Assembly: GCA_016715945.1 (NCBI GenBank)
Contig: JADJXJ010000001.1
Coordinates: forward strand, 1,798,001 to 1,862,000
Length of the DNA: 64,000 nt
Direction of reading: 5' to 3'
DNA from: Bacteroidota bacterium
GTDB lineage: Bacteria > Bacteroidota > Bacteroidia > Bacteroidales > F082
The translations under genes were made by a program, and so were the position numbers. A model generated the notes under the pieces. The model did no database searches, was not told the DNA's origin, and saw nothing but the letters and a program-made list of their open reading frames with translations. Positions 24,158 to 34,255 of the stretch are shown piece after piece (within the stretch, counting starts at the first letter, position 1; every line of letters begins with the position of its first letter).

Positions 24158-25396
24158 ATGCTATATTATCTGTTTGGTTATTTGGACAAAACGTTTGATT
24201 TTCCAGGAGCACAGGTGTTTCAGTACATCTCGTTCAGGGCTGCTGCGGCTGTGCTCACCTCCCTTTTTATCAGTCTGATTATTGGAAAACGCTGGATAAA
24301 CTACCTCAACCGCAAACAGGTTGGCGAAACCATACGCGATCTGGGACTGGAAGGACAGATCGAAAAGCAGGGCACCCCCACCATGGGCGGGCTTATCATA
24401 CTTGCTTCCATTTTGGTTCCCACCCTGCTTTTTACCGACCTGGCCAACACCTACATCCTGCTGATGATTTTCACCACTGTATGGCTGGGCGCACTCGGAT
24501 TTGCCGATGATTACATCAAAGTGTTCAAAAAGAACAAAAAGGGATTACCCGGGAAAACAAAAATCATCGGACAGGTGGTGCTGGGCATTGTGGTGGCCCT
24601 GACCATGTATCTGGATCCCTCGGTTCAGGTGCGCGAAAAAACCATTCCCGCAAGCCAGGTTGTAAAAACACTCGATGCCACCGGACCTGCAAGCCGCTTC
24701 AGCACAACCGAAACACGAAGCACCAAAACCACCATCCCGTTTGTAAAAAACAATGAATTCGACTATGCGGTTTTGCTCAAATGGATAGGCCCGGGTTACC
24801 GCAACTGGGCATTTCTGATTTTCATCCCGGCGGTCATCTTCATCATCACGGCCGTTTCAAACGGCGCCAACCTAACCGACGGCATGGATGGGCTTGCGGT
24901 GGGCACTTCGGCCATCATCGGGGCAACGCTGGGCATACTGGCCTGGGTGTCGGGCAACATCATCTTTGCCGACTACCTGAATATTATGTACCTCCCCGAT
25001 ACCGGAGAGCTCACCATATTTATCAGCGCATTTGTGGGGGCCAACATCGGCTTTTTGTGGTACAACTCCTATCCGGCCCAGGTGTTCATGGGCGACACAG
25101 GCAGCCTTGCCCTTGGAGGCATCATAGCCGTGTTTGCCATACTTATCCGCAAAGAGCTGCTCATTCCTATCCTGTGTGGCATCTTTCTGGCCGAAAGCCT
25201 GTCGGTGATGATTCAGGTTTCTTGGTTCAAATACACCAAACGCAAATATGGCGAAGGCAGGCGCATTTTTAAGATGTCGCCCCTGCATCACCATTTTCAG
25301 AAACTCGGTTATCCCGAACCCAAGATTGTACTCCGGTTTCAGATCGTAGGGATATTTCTGGCGGTGCTCTCAATTATAACATTGAAGCTGAGATAA
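24158..25396 (+). CDS. mraY: Phospho-MurNAc-pentapeptide translocase
   Basis: MraY transfers phospho-MurNAc-pentapeptide to undecaprenyl phosphate, forming lipid I at the inner membrane. The 412-residue polytopic protein carries QGTPTMGGL, the catalytic DDYIKV (Asp pair), NGANLTDGMDGLA, YNSYPAQVFMGDTGSLALGG and the HHHFQKLGYPEPK signature. An extra segment of about 60 residues (near residues 155-205: VQVREKTIPASQV, TETRSTKTTIPF), as in other Bacteroidota, makes it longer than the roughly 360-residue E. coli enzyme. Confidence 0.96.
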   Translation: MLYYLFGYLDKTFDFPGAQVFQYISFRAAAAVLTSLFISLIIGKRWINYLNRKQVGETIRDLGLEGQIEKQGTPTMGGLIILASILVPTLLFTDLANTYILLMIFTTVWLGALGFADDYIKVFKKNKKGLPGKTKIIGQVVLGIVVALTMYLDPSVQVREKTIPASQVVKTLDATGPASRFSTTETRSTKTTIPFVKNNEFDYAVLLKWIGPGYRNWAFLIFIPAVIFIITAVSNGANLTDGMDGLAVGTSAIIGATLGILAWVSGNIIFADYLNIMYLPDTGELTIFISAFVGANIGFLWYNSYPAQVFMGDTGSLALGGIIAVFAILIRKELLIPILCGIFLAESLSVMIQVSWFKYTKRKYGEGRRIFKMSPLHHHFQKLGYPEPKIVLRFQIVGIFLAVLSIITLKLR

Positions 25397-25398
25397 TT

Positions 25399-26754
25399 AT
25401 GAAGTTCAACACCAATACATACAAGCGTCTGGTTGTGCTTGGTGCAGGCGAAAGCGGCACCGGTGCTGCGCTGCTGGCTCAAAAAGCCGGACTGGATGTA
25501 TTGGTTTCGGATGCCGGAGCCATCAAGCCCCGTTTCAAAGAGGAGCTAGTTAAGGCAGGCATCCGCTTTGAAGAAAAGGGACACCAGCTGCCCGAACTGC
25601 TTCGTGCCGACCTTGCAGTGAAGAGTCCGGGGATACCCGACGAATCAGCGGTGGTCAGGACCCTGTCGGAGCATATGCCGGTGGTGTCGGAGATTGAATT
25701 TGCCAGCTGGTTTACCGATGCGCAGATCACCGCCATCACCGGCAGCAATGGCAAAACCACCACCACCCTGCTCACAGGTCACATCCTGCGTTCGGCAGGA
25801 CTGGATGTGGCTGTGGGTGGAAACGTAGGCAAAAGTTTTGCCCGGATTATCTCGGAGGGCAATCATACACATTACGTGCTCGAAATCAGCAGCTTTCAGC
25901 TGGATGGCATACGCACTTTCAAGCCTGATATTGCCATCCTGCTCAATATTACGCCAGACCACCTCGATCGCTACGGTTACAGTTTTGAGCGCTATGCCGA
26001 TTCGAAGCTGCGCATTGCCATGAATCAGCAAGCCCACGACTACTTCATTTACAACCTCGACGACCCTGCAACACAGCAAAGCGTAAGTCGCCAGGATGTC
26101 AAGGCGAAAAAAATTGGCTTTACCACCCAGGGCGGTATCCTGGAAGAGGGAGGCTATTTAAATGGAAATCAACTTAATATCAATATCAATCAAGATCTGT
26201 TTACCATGACCATCGAAGAACTTGCACTCCAGGGCAAACACAATGTCGCCAATTCGCTGGCAGCGGGAATTGCCTCAAGGCTTATACAGATCAGGAAAGA
26301 AAGCCTGAAACAAAGCCTGGCCAATTACGAAAACGTGCCCCACCGCCTTGAATTTGTTGCCAATGTGCATGGGGTGACCTACATCAACGACTCCAAGGCC
26401 ACCAACGTGAACTCCACCTGGTATGCACTTGAGAGTTTTCAACGACCGGTGGTATGGATAGCTGGCGGTCAGGACAAGGGAAACGACTACAGCCAGTTGA
26501 TCGCCCTAGTGCGGCAAAGGGTGAAAGCGCTCATCTGCATAGGCACCGACAACAGCAAGCTGATCAGGACTTTTGGCGAGCTTGTGCCCAGGGTGTTCGA
26601 GGCCGAAAGCATTGAGCAGGCTGTGGCTATGGCCTCGCTGGTGGCCACAAAAGACGATGTGGTATTGCTTTCGCCCGCCTGTGCCAGTTTCGACAGGTTC
26701 GAAAATTACGAAGAACGGGGAAACAGGTTTAAATCAGCAGTTAAATCATTATAG
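25399..26754 (+). CDS. murD: UDP-MurNAc-L-Ala:D-glutamate ligase
   Basis: MurD adds D-glutamate to UDP-MurNAc-L-alanine. The 451-residue protein has an N-terminal nucleotide-binding fold (VLGAGESGTGAALLAQ), the ATP loop ITGSNGKTTTTLLTG, LEISSFQLDG, NITPDHLDRYG and the C-terminal INDSKATNVNSTWYALE and AGGQDKGNDY motifs. It starts 2 bp after the mraY stop. Twelve bp separate it from ftsW. Confidence 0.95.
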   Translation: MKFNTNTYKRLVVLGAGESGTGAALLAQKAGLDVLVSDAGAIKPRFKEELVKAGIRFEEKGHQLPELLRADLAVKSPGIPDESAVVRTLSEHMPVVSEIEFASWFTDAQITAITGSNGKTTTTLLTGHILRSAGLDVAVGGNVGKSFARIISEGNHTHYVLEISSFQLDGIRTFKPDIAILLNITPDHLDRYGYSFERYADSKLRIAMNQQAHDYFIYNLDDPATQQSVSRQDVKAKKIGFTTQGGILEEGGYLNGNQLNININQDLFTMTIEELALQGKHNVANSLAAGIASRLIQIRKESLKQSLANYENVPHRLEFVANVHGVTYINDSKATNVNSTWYALESFQRPVVWIAGGQDKGNDYSQLIALVRQRVKALICIGTDNSKLIRTFGELVPRVFEAESIEQAVAMASLVATKDDVVLLSPACASFDRFENYEERGNRFKSAVKSL

Positions 26755-26766
26755 AACAACACTTTA

Positions 26767-27963
26767 ATGTTAGCCAGAAGTATCAAAGGCGATAAGGTTA
26801 TCTGGGCTATTGTGGTGCTGTTGTCGGTGCTTTCGCTGCTCACCGTGTACAGCTCCACCGGTACGCTTGCCTATAAAAATCAGGGAGGCAACACCGAATA
26901 TTATATGCTCAAGCACCTGATTATCATGTTGGTTGGTTGGGTATTGATTTATCTGGCGCACAAGATTAAATATGTTTACTACTCTCCCATTTTTGCTGCA
27001 GCATTGTGGATAAGTATTCCTTTGCTGGTAATTACCCTGCTTTTTGGCCTCGATCTCAACGATGCCAAACGTGTATTGCCTTTGCCTTTTAATCTGACAT
27101 TTCAAACCAGCGACCTGGCCAAGCTGACCCTGATAATTTATCTGGCAAGGCTGCTCACCAAAAAACAAGACCAGATCAAAGACTTTCGCACGGCCTTCGT
27201 GCCGCTCATACTCCCGGTGCTCACCGTGGTATTTCTCATCCTGCCGGCCAATCTCTCCACAGCCCTGATGCTTTTTACCACCAGCCTTGTGTTGCTTTTC
27301 ATTGGCGGGGTTGCTTTTAGGTATATCGCAGCGCTTATTGGTTCGGGCATCTTTGTTTTTGCAATCTTCATTCTGGTTGTAATGCAAATGCCTGAAGACC
27401 AACAAGGCAGGATGCAAACCTGGAAAAACCGCATCGAAAATCACCTCAAAGACGAAGGCGACAGCTACCAGGTGGAGCAAGCCAAGATTGCAGTGGCCAC
27501 CGGCGGATTGCTTGGCAAAGGGCCTGGAAACAGCACACAACGCAACTTTTTACCTCACCCCTACTCCGATTTTATTTATGCCATCATCATCGAAGAATAT
27601 GGTTATGTCGGAGGGGTGTTTGTGCTTTTGCTCTATATCATATTGCTGCACAGGGCAGTAGTGATCGTCACCAAGATACCCCAGACCTTCGGAGCTTTTC
27701 TGACCATAGGGGTGGTGTTCAGCATGGTGCTGCAGGCCATGATCAATATGGCGGTGAATGTGGATGTGCTGCCTGTAACGGGGCAACCCCTGCCCATGGT
27801 CAGCATGGGAGGCACCTCTATGTGGTTTACCAGCCTATCGATTGGTATTGTGCTGAGTGTAAGCAAAGAAGTTGAGCGCAGGGACCAGGAAACCAGGCAG
27901 AAAGAAACATCTCAAATTTCAGAATCAGAAGATGAACAAACGGCCGAAGCACATATTGATTAG
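26767..27963 (+). CDS. ftsW: Septal SEDS glycosyltransferase FtsW
   Basis: FtsW polymerises lipid II into glycan strands at the septum together with FtsI. The 398-residue product is a SEDS protein with about ten membrane segments. Motifs include the extracellular-loop region TGGLLGKGPGNSTQRNFLPHPYSDFIYAIIIEEYGYVGG and the late VLPVTGQPLPMVSMGGTSMW. The hydrophilic tail (ERRDQETRQKETSQISESEDE) overlaps the start of murG by 32 bp. Confidence 0.94.
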   Translation: MLARSIKGDKVIWAIVVLLSVLSLLTVYSSTGTLAYKNQGGNTEYYMLKHLIIMLVGWVLIYLAHKIKYVYYSPIFAAALWISIPLLVITLLFGLDLNDAKRVLPLPFNLTFQTSDLAKLTLIIYLARLLTKKQDQIKDFRTAFVPLILPVLTVVFLILPANLSTALMLFTTSLVLLFIGGVAFRYIAALIGSGIFVFAIFILVVMQMPEDQQGRMQTWKNRIENHLKDEGDSYQVEQAKIAVATGGLLGKGPGNSTQRNFLPHPYSDFIYAIIIEEYGYVGGVFVLLLYIILLHRAVVIVTKIPQTFGAFLTIGVVFSMVLQAMINMAVNVDVLPVTGQPLPMVSMGGTSMWFTSLSIGIVLSVSKEVERRDQETRQKETSQISESEDEQTAEAHID

Positions 27964-29038
27964 CGGTGGTGGCACCGGAGGGCATATCTTCCCTGCCATA
28001 GCTATTGCTGATGGCCTGAAAAATCGTTTGCCCGATGCCCGGATTCTGTTTGTGGGCGCGCAGGGCCGCATGGAAATGCAACGCGTACCCGAAGCCGGCT
28101 ATCCCATCGAAGGGCTGTGGATCAGCGGGATACAACGATCGTTGAGCGCAAGCAACCTGTCGTTTCCGATAAAACTTGCATCGAGCCTGCTCAAAGCAAG
28201 AAAGATCGTCCGACAGTTCAGGCCCGACCTGGCTGTTGGCGTTGGAGGCTATGCCAGCGGACCACTTCTCTGGGCTGCCACCAGTGCTGGTGTTCCGGCG
28301 CTGATACAGGAGCAGAACGCCTTTCCGGGCATCACCAACCGCCTGCTGGCCTCCAGGGTAGAGCGGATTTGTGTGGCGTTCGAGGGCATGGAAAAGTGGT
28401 TCCCGGCAGAAAAGCTTATCCTGACAGGCAACCCCTTGCGTCCTGCTGCCATTGATATTGCCGGAAAAAGAGGTGAAGCCCTCAGATTTTTCCAGCTTGG
28501 TGAGGAGCAACCGGTGGTGCTGGTTACAGGCGGAAGCCAGGGGGCTCGTTCGATCAACGAATCCATACTCGAAGGCCTGGATGCCCTCCGCAATGCGGGT
28601 ATTCAGCTCCTGTGGCAGTGTGGCGAAGCCTTTTATCCCAAGGCTAAGGCCTTGCTGGAAAACAGAAACATGAACGGCATCAGCCTCCAGCCTTTTATCA
28701 GGCGGATGGATCTGGCCTATGCGGCTGCCACGCTGGTGGTGGCCCGTGCAGGCGCCATGACGGTGGCCGAACTTGCTGCCACAGGCAAAGCCGCAATCTT
28801 TGTGCCCCTGCCCACAGCTGCCGAAGACCACCAAACCCGCAATGCTATGCAACTGGCAGAGGCAGGAGCCGCGATAGTTCAACCCGACAGCACAGCAAGA
28901 GCAAATCTGGTTAATGAAATCATCGCGCTTGCACAAAACGAAGACAAACAAAACCTGATGGCGAAAAACATCAGGAAGTTTGCCCGAACCGATGCTACAG
29001 ACCGCATTGTGGAAGAAGCCATTAAACTCATGTCGTGA
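27932..29038 (+). CDS. murG: Undecaprenyl-PP-MurNAc-pentapeptide GlcNAc transferase
   Basis: MurG turns lipid I into lipid II. The roughly 368-residue GT-B enzyme shows HILISGGGTGGHIFPAIAIADGL, VGVGGYASGPLLWAA, the acceptor-site region PALIQEQNAFPGITNRLLA, VTGGSQGARSIN and the late VVARAGAMTVAELAATGKAAIFVPLP. The frame is open further upstream, but the ATG at 27932 directly precedes the conserved N-terminus. The start lies inside the ftsW tail (32-bp overlap), and its TGA shares one base with the murC ATG. Confidence 0.95.
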   Translation: MNKRPKHILISGGGTGGHIFPAIAIADGLKNRLPDARILFVGAQGRMEMQRVPEAGYPIEGLWISGIQRSLSASNLSFPIKLASSLLKARKIVRQFRPDLAVGVGGYASGPLLWAATSAGVPALIQEQNAFPGITNRLLASRVERICVAFEGMEKWFPAEKLILTGNPLRPAAIDIAGKRGEALRFFQLGEEQPVVLVTGGSQGARSINESILEGLDALRNAGIQLLWQCGEAFYPKAKALLENRNMNGISLQPFIRRMDLAYAAATLVVARAGAMTVAELAATGKAAIFVPLPTAAEDHQTRNAMQLAEAGAAIVQPDSTARANLVNEIIALAQNEDKQNLMAKNIRKFARTDATDRIVEEAIKLMS

Positions 29039-30384
29039 TGCAGATCGAAAAAGGTGACAAGTTGTATTTTCTCGGAATCGGCGGCATCGGCATGAGCGCC
29101 CTGGCGAGGTATTTTCACGCTGCAGGCGCTGAGATACATGGTTACGACAAAACCCGGAGCATCATCACCGAAAGCCTCGAAAACGAAGGCATGGTGATAC
29201 ATTATACCGACAGCCCTGAACTCATTCCCGAAGATCTGCGTCTTGCCGTTTATACCCCGGCCATTCCCAAAGACCTGACTGAATATCAGACCCTTCTGCA
29301 ATCAGGAAAACCCCTGATGAAACGAGCTGAAGTACTTGGGACCATCAGCCGGAATATCCCCACCATTGCTGTGGCCGGCACACATGGCAAAACCACGGTA
29401 TCGTCAATGATTGCCCATCTGCTGGCACAGGCAGGCAAACCATTTACAGCTTTCATCGGAGGCATAGCCAACAACTTCAGGAGCAATCTGGTGATCCAGC
29501 CCAACAGCCAGTGGCTGGTTGTGGAAGCCGATGAATACGACCGCAGCTTTTTGCAGCTCAAACCACATATTGCCATCGTTAACTCGATGGACGCCGACCA
29601 CCTGGACATCTACGGAAGTCCTGAAGAAATGCAGGAAACATACCGGCTATTTGCCTCATCTGCCGGTCAAGGTGGCAAACTGATTTATCGCCGCGGGCTG
29701 CCGCTCAGCAGCATCAGTGAAAACAGTCAGGTTTTTGCGCTCGATGAACCTGCAGATTTCAGCGCACAGAATATCCGTGTGGAAAAAGAGCTTTTCAGGT
29801 TCACGATCAAGACCCCGGCCGGAGATTTTGAAACTGCCCTCGGGATGCCGGGCCACCACAACGTGCTCAATGCACTGGCGGCCACAGCTGCATGCATGAC
29901 AGCAGGGATAAGTCCCGAAACTATTGCTGCTGCATTGCCTGCATACAAAGGTGTATGGCGCAGGTTCGATATAATCATCAACAGACCTGATTTTCTTTAT
30001 GTGGATGATTATGCCCATCACCCCGAAGAACTCCGGGCAGCCATCGAAACAGCTCGTAACCTGAGGCCGTGCAGGCACCTGACGGGAATTTTTCAGCCAC
30101 ATCTGTTCAGCCGCACCCGCGACTTTATGGATGGATTTGCCCGGAGCCTGGCGCTGCTCGACCGGCTGATTCTGCTCGACATTTACCCTGCCCGCGAACT
30201 CCCGATCGAAGGCATAAGCTCGGAAGTACTGCTTCGAAAAGTGCCCATGAAAGACAAGATACTGTTGAGTCCGAACGAGGCCATTGCTTTTGTAAAAACA
30301 CATCCGACGGACGTGTTGATGACGCTCGGAGCCGGCGATATCGACCGCATGGTGGAACCACTCAGAAAACTTTTTACAGAATGA
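29038..30384 (+). CDS. murC: UDP-MurNAc:L-alanine ligase
   Basis: MurC adds the first amino acid of the stem peptide. The 448-residue product starts with YFLGIGGIGMSALARYFHAAG, followed by the ATP loop VAGTHGKTTVSSM, VEADEYDRSFLQL, NSMDADHLDIYG and DDYAHHPEELRA. A GTG three bases upstream could also serve; the ATG at 29038 is preferred and overlaps the murG stop by one base (TGATG), implying coupling. It overlaps ftsQ by 4 bp. Confidence 0.95.
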   Translation: MQIEKGDKLYFLGIGGIGMSALARYFHAAGAEIHGYDKTRSIITESLENEGMVIHYTDSPELIPEDLRLAVYTPAIPKDLTEYQTLLQSGKPLMKRAEVLGTISRNIPTIAVAGTHGKTTVSSMIAHLLAQAGKPFTAFIGGIANNFRSNLVIQPNSQWLVVEADEYDRSFLQLKPHIAIVNSMDADHLDIYGSPEEMQETYRLFASSAGQGGKLIYRRGLPLSSISENSQVFALDEPADFSAQNIRVEKELFRFTIKTPAGDFETALGMPGHHNVLNALAATAACMTAGISPETIAAALPAYKGVWRRFDIIINRPDFLYVDDYAHHPEELRAAIETARNLRPCRHLTGIFQPHLFSRTRDFMDGFARSLALLDRLILLDIYPARELPIEGISSEVLLRKVPMKDKILLSPNEAIAFVKTHPTDVLMTLGAGDIDRMVEPLRKLFTE

Positions 30385-31181
30385 AGAAGCTGGTTCTCAA
30401 CATATTGATTTACACACTGTGGACACTTACTGCCGCAGGCATACCGCTATTGTTTGGTTTTGCGCGACATGTGCACTATCAACAACCCCTCAGGGAAATC
30501 GAGGTGCGGCCTCTAAACAAACACCAGGCCGATTTTGTACCAGCTGCCGAAGTAAAACGAGAAATCAAAAAGCTCGGCAATGCCTCATTAAGCCTTATAT
30601 CGTTCAACAACAGGCAAATAGAACAATATCTTCTGGGCAATCCTTACATCAGGCAGGCAAAGGCATACACCACCCTAGATCGCATTCTGGTGGTGAGCTA
30701 CAGCGAGCGTGTACCCATGATGCGTGCACTCGACCTCAGCGGAGAATGGCACTACATCGACACCGCCGGCGTCATCTTTCCGGAGCACCCGGAAAGGTTA
30801 TTCAGGCTGTTGCCGGCCATAGGTCACATACCTGCACCCGTTGAGCCTGACGGCAGCCAGATTGCTTATGCCACCGACACCACACGCAACCGCGTTTATT
30901 TTACTTTGTTCAATCTGGGCAAAATCATCACCGCCGATGAGTTTCTGAATCTGCTCATCGACCAGGTGTATATCGATGAGCATGAACAGGTTGAGCTCAT
31001 TCCCGCACTTGGAACTGCGGCTGTTTTTCTTGGTAAAGGTGGCAATCCGGCAGACAAACTGGCCAATGTGGCAGCCTTTTACAAGGCCAAAAGCACAAGC
31101 CGTGAATTTGGCAGATACGCCCTGATCAACGCAAGTTTTGAAAACCAGATAGTTTGTACAATCAAAAGGGACAGCATATGA
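30381..31181 (+). CDS. ftsQ: Cell division protein FtsQ
   Basis: The 266-residue product is bitopic. It has a short basic N-terminus, one membrane segment (ILIYTLWTLTAAGIPLLFGF), then a POTRA-like region (EIEVRPLNKHQADFVPAAEVKREI), SLISFNNRQIEQYLLGNPYIRQAKAY and a beta domain with YIDTAGVIFPEHP. It links FtsA/FtsZ to the FtsL-containing complex. Similarity is modest, as usual for FtsQ; position between murC and ftsA makes the call firm. The ATG at 30381 is chosen because the signal-anchor begins there and it overlaps murC by 4 bp. The open frame upstream is only a shadow of murC. Confidence 0.9.
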   Translation: MKKLVLNILIYTLWTLTAAGIPLLFGFARHVHYQQPLREIEVRPLNKHQADFVPAAEVKREIKKLGNASLSLISFNNRQIEQYLLGNPYIRQAKAYTTLDRILVVSYSERVPMMRALDLSGEWHYIDTAGVIFPEHPERLFRLLPAIGHIPAPVEPDGSQIAYATDTTRNRVYFTLFNLGKIITADEFLNLLIDQVYIDEHEQVELIPALGTAAVFLGKGGNPADKLANVAAFYKAKSTSREFGRYALINASFENQIVCTIKRDSI

Positions 31182-32491
31182 AAGCATCAGAAATTGTCGT
31201 CGGCCTCGACATAGGAACCACAAAAATTGCCTGCATCGTCGGCAGACGAAACGCGCATGGCAAGATAGAAATCATGGGATATGGGCGTACGGATTCGCTG
31301 GGGGTAAAAAGAGGTATGGTAGCGAACATTGAGGAAACTGTGCGTTCGATCTCCCATGCGGTGGAAGAAGCCCGCCAGCGTTCGAAGGTAGATATCCGGA
31401 ATGTGATTGTGGGCATAGCCGGACAACATATCAAGAGCCTGCAGCACCGCGGCAGCCTGATTCGCGAAAAACCTGAGGAAGAGATCAGCAGGGCTGAGGT
31501 GGACAAGCTCATCAACGATATGTACCGGCTCAACATGGCCGCCGGCGAGGAAATCATTGATGTGATTCCTCAGGAATTCATCATTGATGGCGAACAGGGC
31601 ATCAAGCAGCCAGTAGGCATGCTGGGCGCAAAACTTGAAGCCAACTTTCATGTGATCATCGGGCAAACTGCGGCTGCAAAAAACATTCTCAAATGCGTTG
31701 AGCGAGCCGGCCTGCACATGACCGACCTCGTGCTCGAACCTATAGCCTCGGCCGAAGCCGTGCTCAGCAACGAAGAAAAAGAAGCCGGGGTGGTTCTTGT
31801 GGATATCGGTGGCGGCACTACCGACATCGCCATTTTTCACGACAACATCATCAGGCACACCGCAGTCATTCCTTTCGGAGGCGACATCATCACCGAAGAC
31901 ATCCGCGAGGGTTGCTCAATCATTAAAAAGCATGCCGAAGAAGTAAAAGTGAAGTTTGGCTCAGCCATGGCCAGCTTTACACGCGACGACGAAGTGGTAT
32001 CCATCCCTGGTATCCGGGGCCGGGCACCTCGCGAAATATCCTTCCGCAACCTGGCATCCATTATCCAGGCCAGAATGGAGGAAATATTTGAACTCGTTTA
32101 TTATGAAATAAAAAACTCCGGTCTCGAACGCAAACTCATCGCAGGCATCGTACTTACCGGAGGTGGCGCGCAACTCAAACATATCGACCAGCTTGCATCA
32201 TTTATCACAGGAATGGAAGTGAAAATAGGTTATCCCAACGAACACCTTGCTTCAACCACCTTCGAAGAGCTGGCCAGTCCGATGTATTCCACAGGTATAG
32301 GCCTTGTGATTGAGGGCATTAAGCGTTTCGATTATGAAGAAGATATGAGAAACCTTACGAAAAATACACAACTACCTCAGCCAGCCGCCGATCCTGATTT
32401 AAAACCGGATGAAAACCAGGACCCACCGAAACAACGTGAAAATTTTCTCGAAAAAATCATCCGCCTTTTTGAGCGGGAAGCTCAGGAGTAA
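31178..32491 (+). CDS. ftsA: Cell division protein FtsA
   Basis: FtsA is the actin-like protein that tethers FtsZ to the membrane. The roughly 437-residue product shows the phosphate-1 loop VVGLDIGTTKIACIVG, SHAVEEARQRSKVDI (1C domain), VLVDIGGGTTDIAIF and GIVLTGGGAQLKHID. A variable linker leads to an amphipathic C-terminal helix (ENFLEKIIRLFEREA) that acts as the membrane anchor. The ATG at 31178 overlaps the ftsQ stop by 4 bp and directly precedes the conserved core. Confidence 0.95.
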   Translation: MKASEIVVGLDIGTTKIACIVGRRNAHGKIEIMGYGRTDSLGVKRGMVANIEETVRSISHAVEEARQRSKVDIRNVIVGIAGQHIKSLQHRGSLIREKPEEEISRAEVDKLINDMYRLNMAAGEEIIDVIPQEFIIDGEQGIKQPVGMLGAKLEANFHVIIGQTAAAKNILKCVERAGLHMTDLVLEPIASAEAVLSNEEKEAGVVLVDIGGGTTDIAIFHDNIIRHTAVIPFGGDIITEDIREGCSIIKKHAEEVKVKFGSAMASFTRDDEVVSIPGIRGRAPREISFRNLASIIQARMEEIFELVYYEIKNSGLERKLIAGIVLTGGGAQLKHIDQLASFITGMEVKIGYPNEHLASTTFEELASPMYSTGIGLVIEGIKRFDYEEDMRNLTKNTQLPQPAADPDLKPDENQDPPKQRENFLEKIIRLFEREAQE

Positions 32492-32580
32492 TACAGTTAT
32501 TAACCATAAACTGTTAGCAACTCATCAATTGAATTATTCACAGGAAATCAACCAAGCACATAATTTTAAAAACTGAAATC

Positions 32581-34242
32581 ATGCCTGAAATGTTAAAATT
32601 TGAGCACCCAAAGGAACAGTCGAATATCATCAAAGTTATTGGTGTGGGAGGAGGTGGCTCCAATGCCGTGACGCATATGTACCGCCAGGGGATCAAGGGA
32701 GTGGACTTTGTGTTGTGCAACACCGATGCCCAGGCACTCGATGTGAGTCCGGTGCCCAACAAGATACACCTCGGAAAACGGCAACTTGGCGCAGGCAACG
32801 TCCCCTCGGTTGGCAGGGAAGCTGCGCTCGAGACCATTGATGAAATTCGTGATCTGCTTGAGCCGCACACCAAAATGCTGTTTATCACCGCCGGTATGGG
32901 TGGCGGAACAGGTACTGGTGCGGCACCTGTGGTAGCCTCCGTGGCCCGCGAACTCGACATTCTGACGGTGGGCATCGTCACCCTGCCCTTCAGCTTCGAA
33001 GGCCGGCGCCGCCGCCAGCAAGCCCTCGAAGGCATCGACGAGCTGCGCAAATATGTAGATACCCTGCTCATCATCAGCAACGATAAACTGCGTGAGGAAT
33101 ATGGCGACATGAAACTCACCGATGCATTTAAGAAAGCTGACGATGTGCTCACCATCGCCTCCAAAAGTATTGCCGAAATCATCACCGTGACCGGCTACAT
33201 CAACGTGGACTTTGAAGACGTGAAAACGGTGATGAAGAACAGCGGCAAGGCCATCATGGGATCGGCCAGGGCCGAGGGCGAAAACCGTGCCATCAAGGCC
33301 ATAGAGGAAGCCATGCGCTCACCTTTGCTCAACGATTCGAACATCGCAGGCGCCAAAAACATCCTCCTCTACATTACTTCGGGCAGCGAAGAGGTTACCC
33401 TGGACGAGGTACACGAAATTACCGACTACATCCAGAGCATCTGCGGTGATTCGGCCGAAGTTATCTGGGGCAATGGTGAAGACGACAGCCTGGGCAACAG
33501 CATTTCCATCACCATCATCGCCACCGGCTTCGACAGTGGTGAGCCCATTATCCCGGAAAAACGGCAAGCTACCAAGGTGTTCGATATCAACGGCAAGGAA
33601 ATCACCAACACCCAGAAGCCACAGAACACACCAATAGCAACTGCTCCAGCCGAAACCCCTCAGCCCATCAGGCACGTGCTCATGCCGGAAAGCAGCAAGG
33701 CTGAAGCACCCACTCATGAAACCAAAAAAACCATTGAAACTCCGAAGCCGAACAACCCGGAAGTAATTATCCACAAACTCTTTGACGAGTTAGAACCGAC
33801 CATTCCCAGCGCAGTTCAGGCCCCGGAGGCAACGAGTGCCACAGAACCCGAAACAGAGTCCGAAACTGAGGAACCTATCACCGTAAAAATCAAAGATGCC
33901 AGCGAACTTCCATTGGAAGTAACCAATATGGATCCGCAGGTAAAGATTCGCGACAACAGCCCTCAGGAGTTACCTACACTCCGATTCAGTAACCCGGAAA
34001 CCGAGTTCAGCCATATAGAGCGCAATTCGACCGACCGTAAGGCCAGACTTAAAGCCCGTTCGAGATTTCTCCTTTCCGACGAGGGTATAGAACAGCTTGA
34101 AAAACAGCCTGCCTACCTGCGCAAGGGGATCAACCTGAGCGAAAATGAGGAAGAAGAGCTTTCGAGATACAGCGTTAACAAAGAAACAGGCAAATTCTCC
34201 CTCCGCCCCGACAACCCTTACCTTCACGACAATGTAGATTAA
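32581..34242 (+). CDS. ftsZ: Cell division protein FtsZ
   Basis: FtsZ is the tubulin-like GTPase that forms the division ring. The 553-residue product has the standard GTPase domain (VIGVGGGGSNAVTHMY; tubulin signature TAGMGGGTGTGAAPV; T7 synergy loop near VDFEDVKTVM). It then has an unusually long, Pro/Glu-rich linker of about 180 residues and a conserved end, FSLRPDNPYLHDNVD, the form of C-terminal peptide seen in Bacteroidota. The long linker makes it much larger than the roughly 380-residue E. coli FtsZ. It is separated from ftsA by 89 bp. Confidence 0.96.
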   Translation: MPEMLKFEHPKEQSNIIKVIGVGGGGSNAVTHMYRQGIKGVDFVLCNTDAQALDVSPVPNKIHLGKRQLGAGNVPSVGREAALETIDEIRDLLEPHTKMLFITAGMGGGTGTGAAPVVASVARELDILTVGIVTLPFSFEGRRRRQQALEGIDELRKYVDTLLIISNDKLREEYGDMKLTDAFKKADDVLTIASKSIAEIITVTGYINVDFEDVKTVMKNSGKAIMGSARAEGENRAIKAIEEAMRSPLLNDSNIAGAKNILLYITSGSEEVTLDEVHEITDYIQSICGDSAEVIWGNGEDDSLGNSISITIIATGFDSGEPIIPEKRQATKVFDINGKEITNTQKPQNTPIATAPAETPQPIRHVLMPESSKAEAPTHETKKTIETPKPNNPEVIIHKLFDELEPTIPSAVQAPEATSATEPETESETEEPITVKIKDASELPLEVTNMDPQVKIRDNSPQELPTLRFSNPETEFSHIERNSTDRKARLKARSRFLLSDEGIEQLEKQPAYLRKGINLSENEEEELSRYSVNKETGKFSLRPDNPYLHDNVD

Positions 34243-34255
34243 ACAGGGGAAGCTC

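Noticed and set aside
27827..28951. A 374-codon open frame on the minus strand opposite murG
   Set aside because: Shadow of murG and the ftsW tail, with Cys- and His-rich nonsense composition.
32492..32580. Hairpin between ftsA and ftsZ as a terminator
   Set aside because: ACAGTT/AACTGT can pair but no U run follows, and the genes are expected to share transcription.
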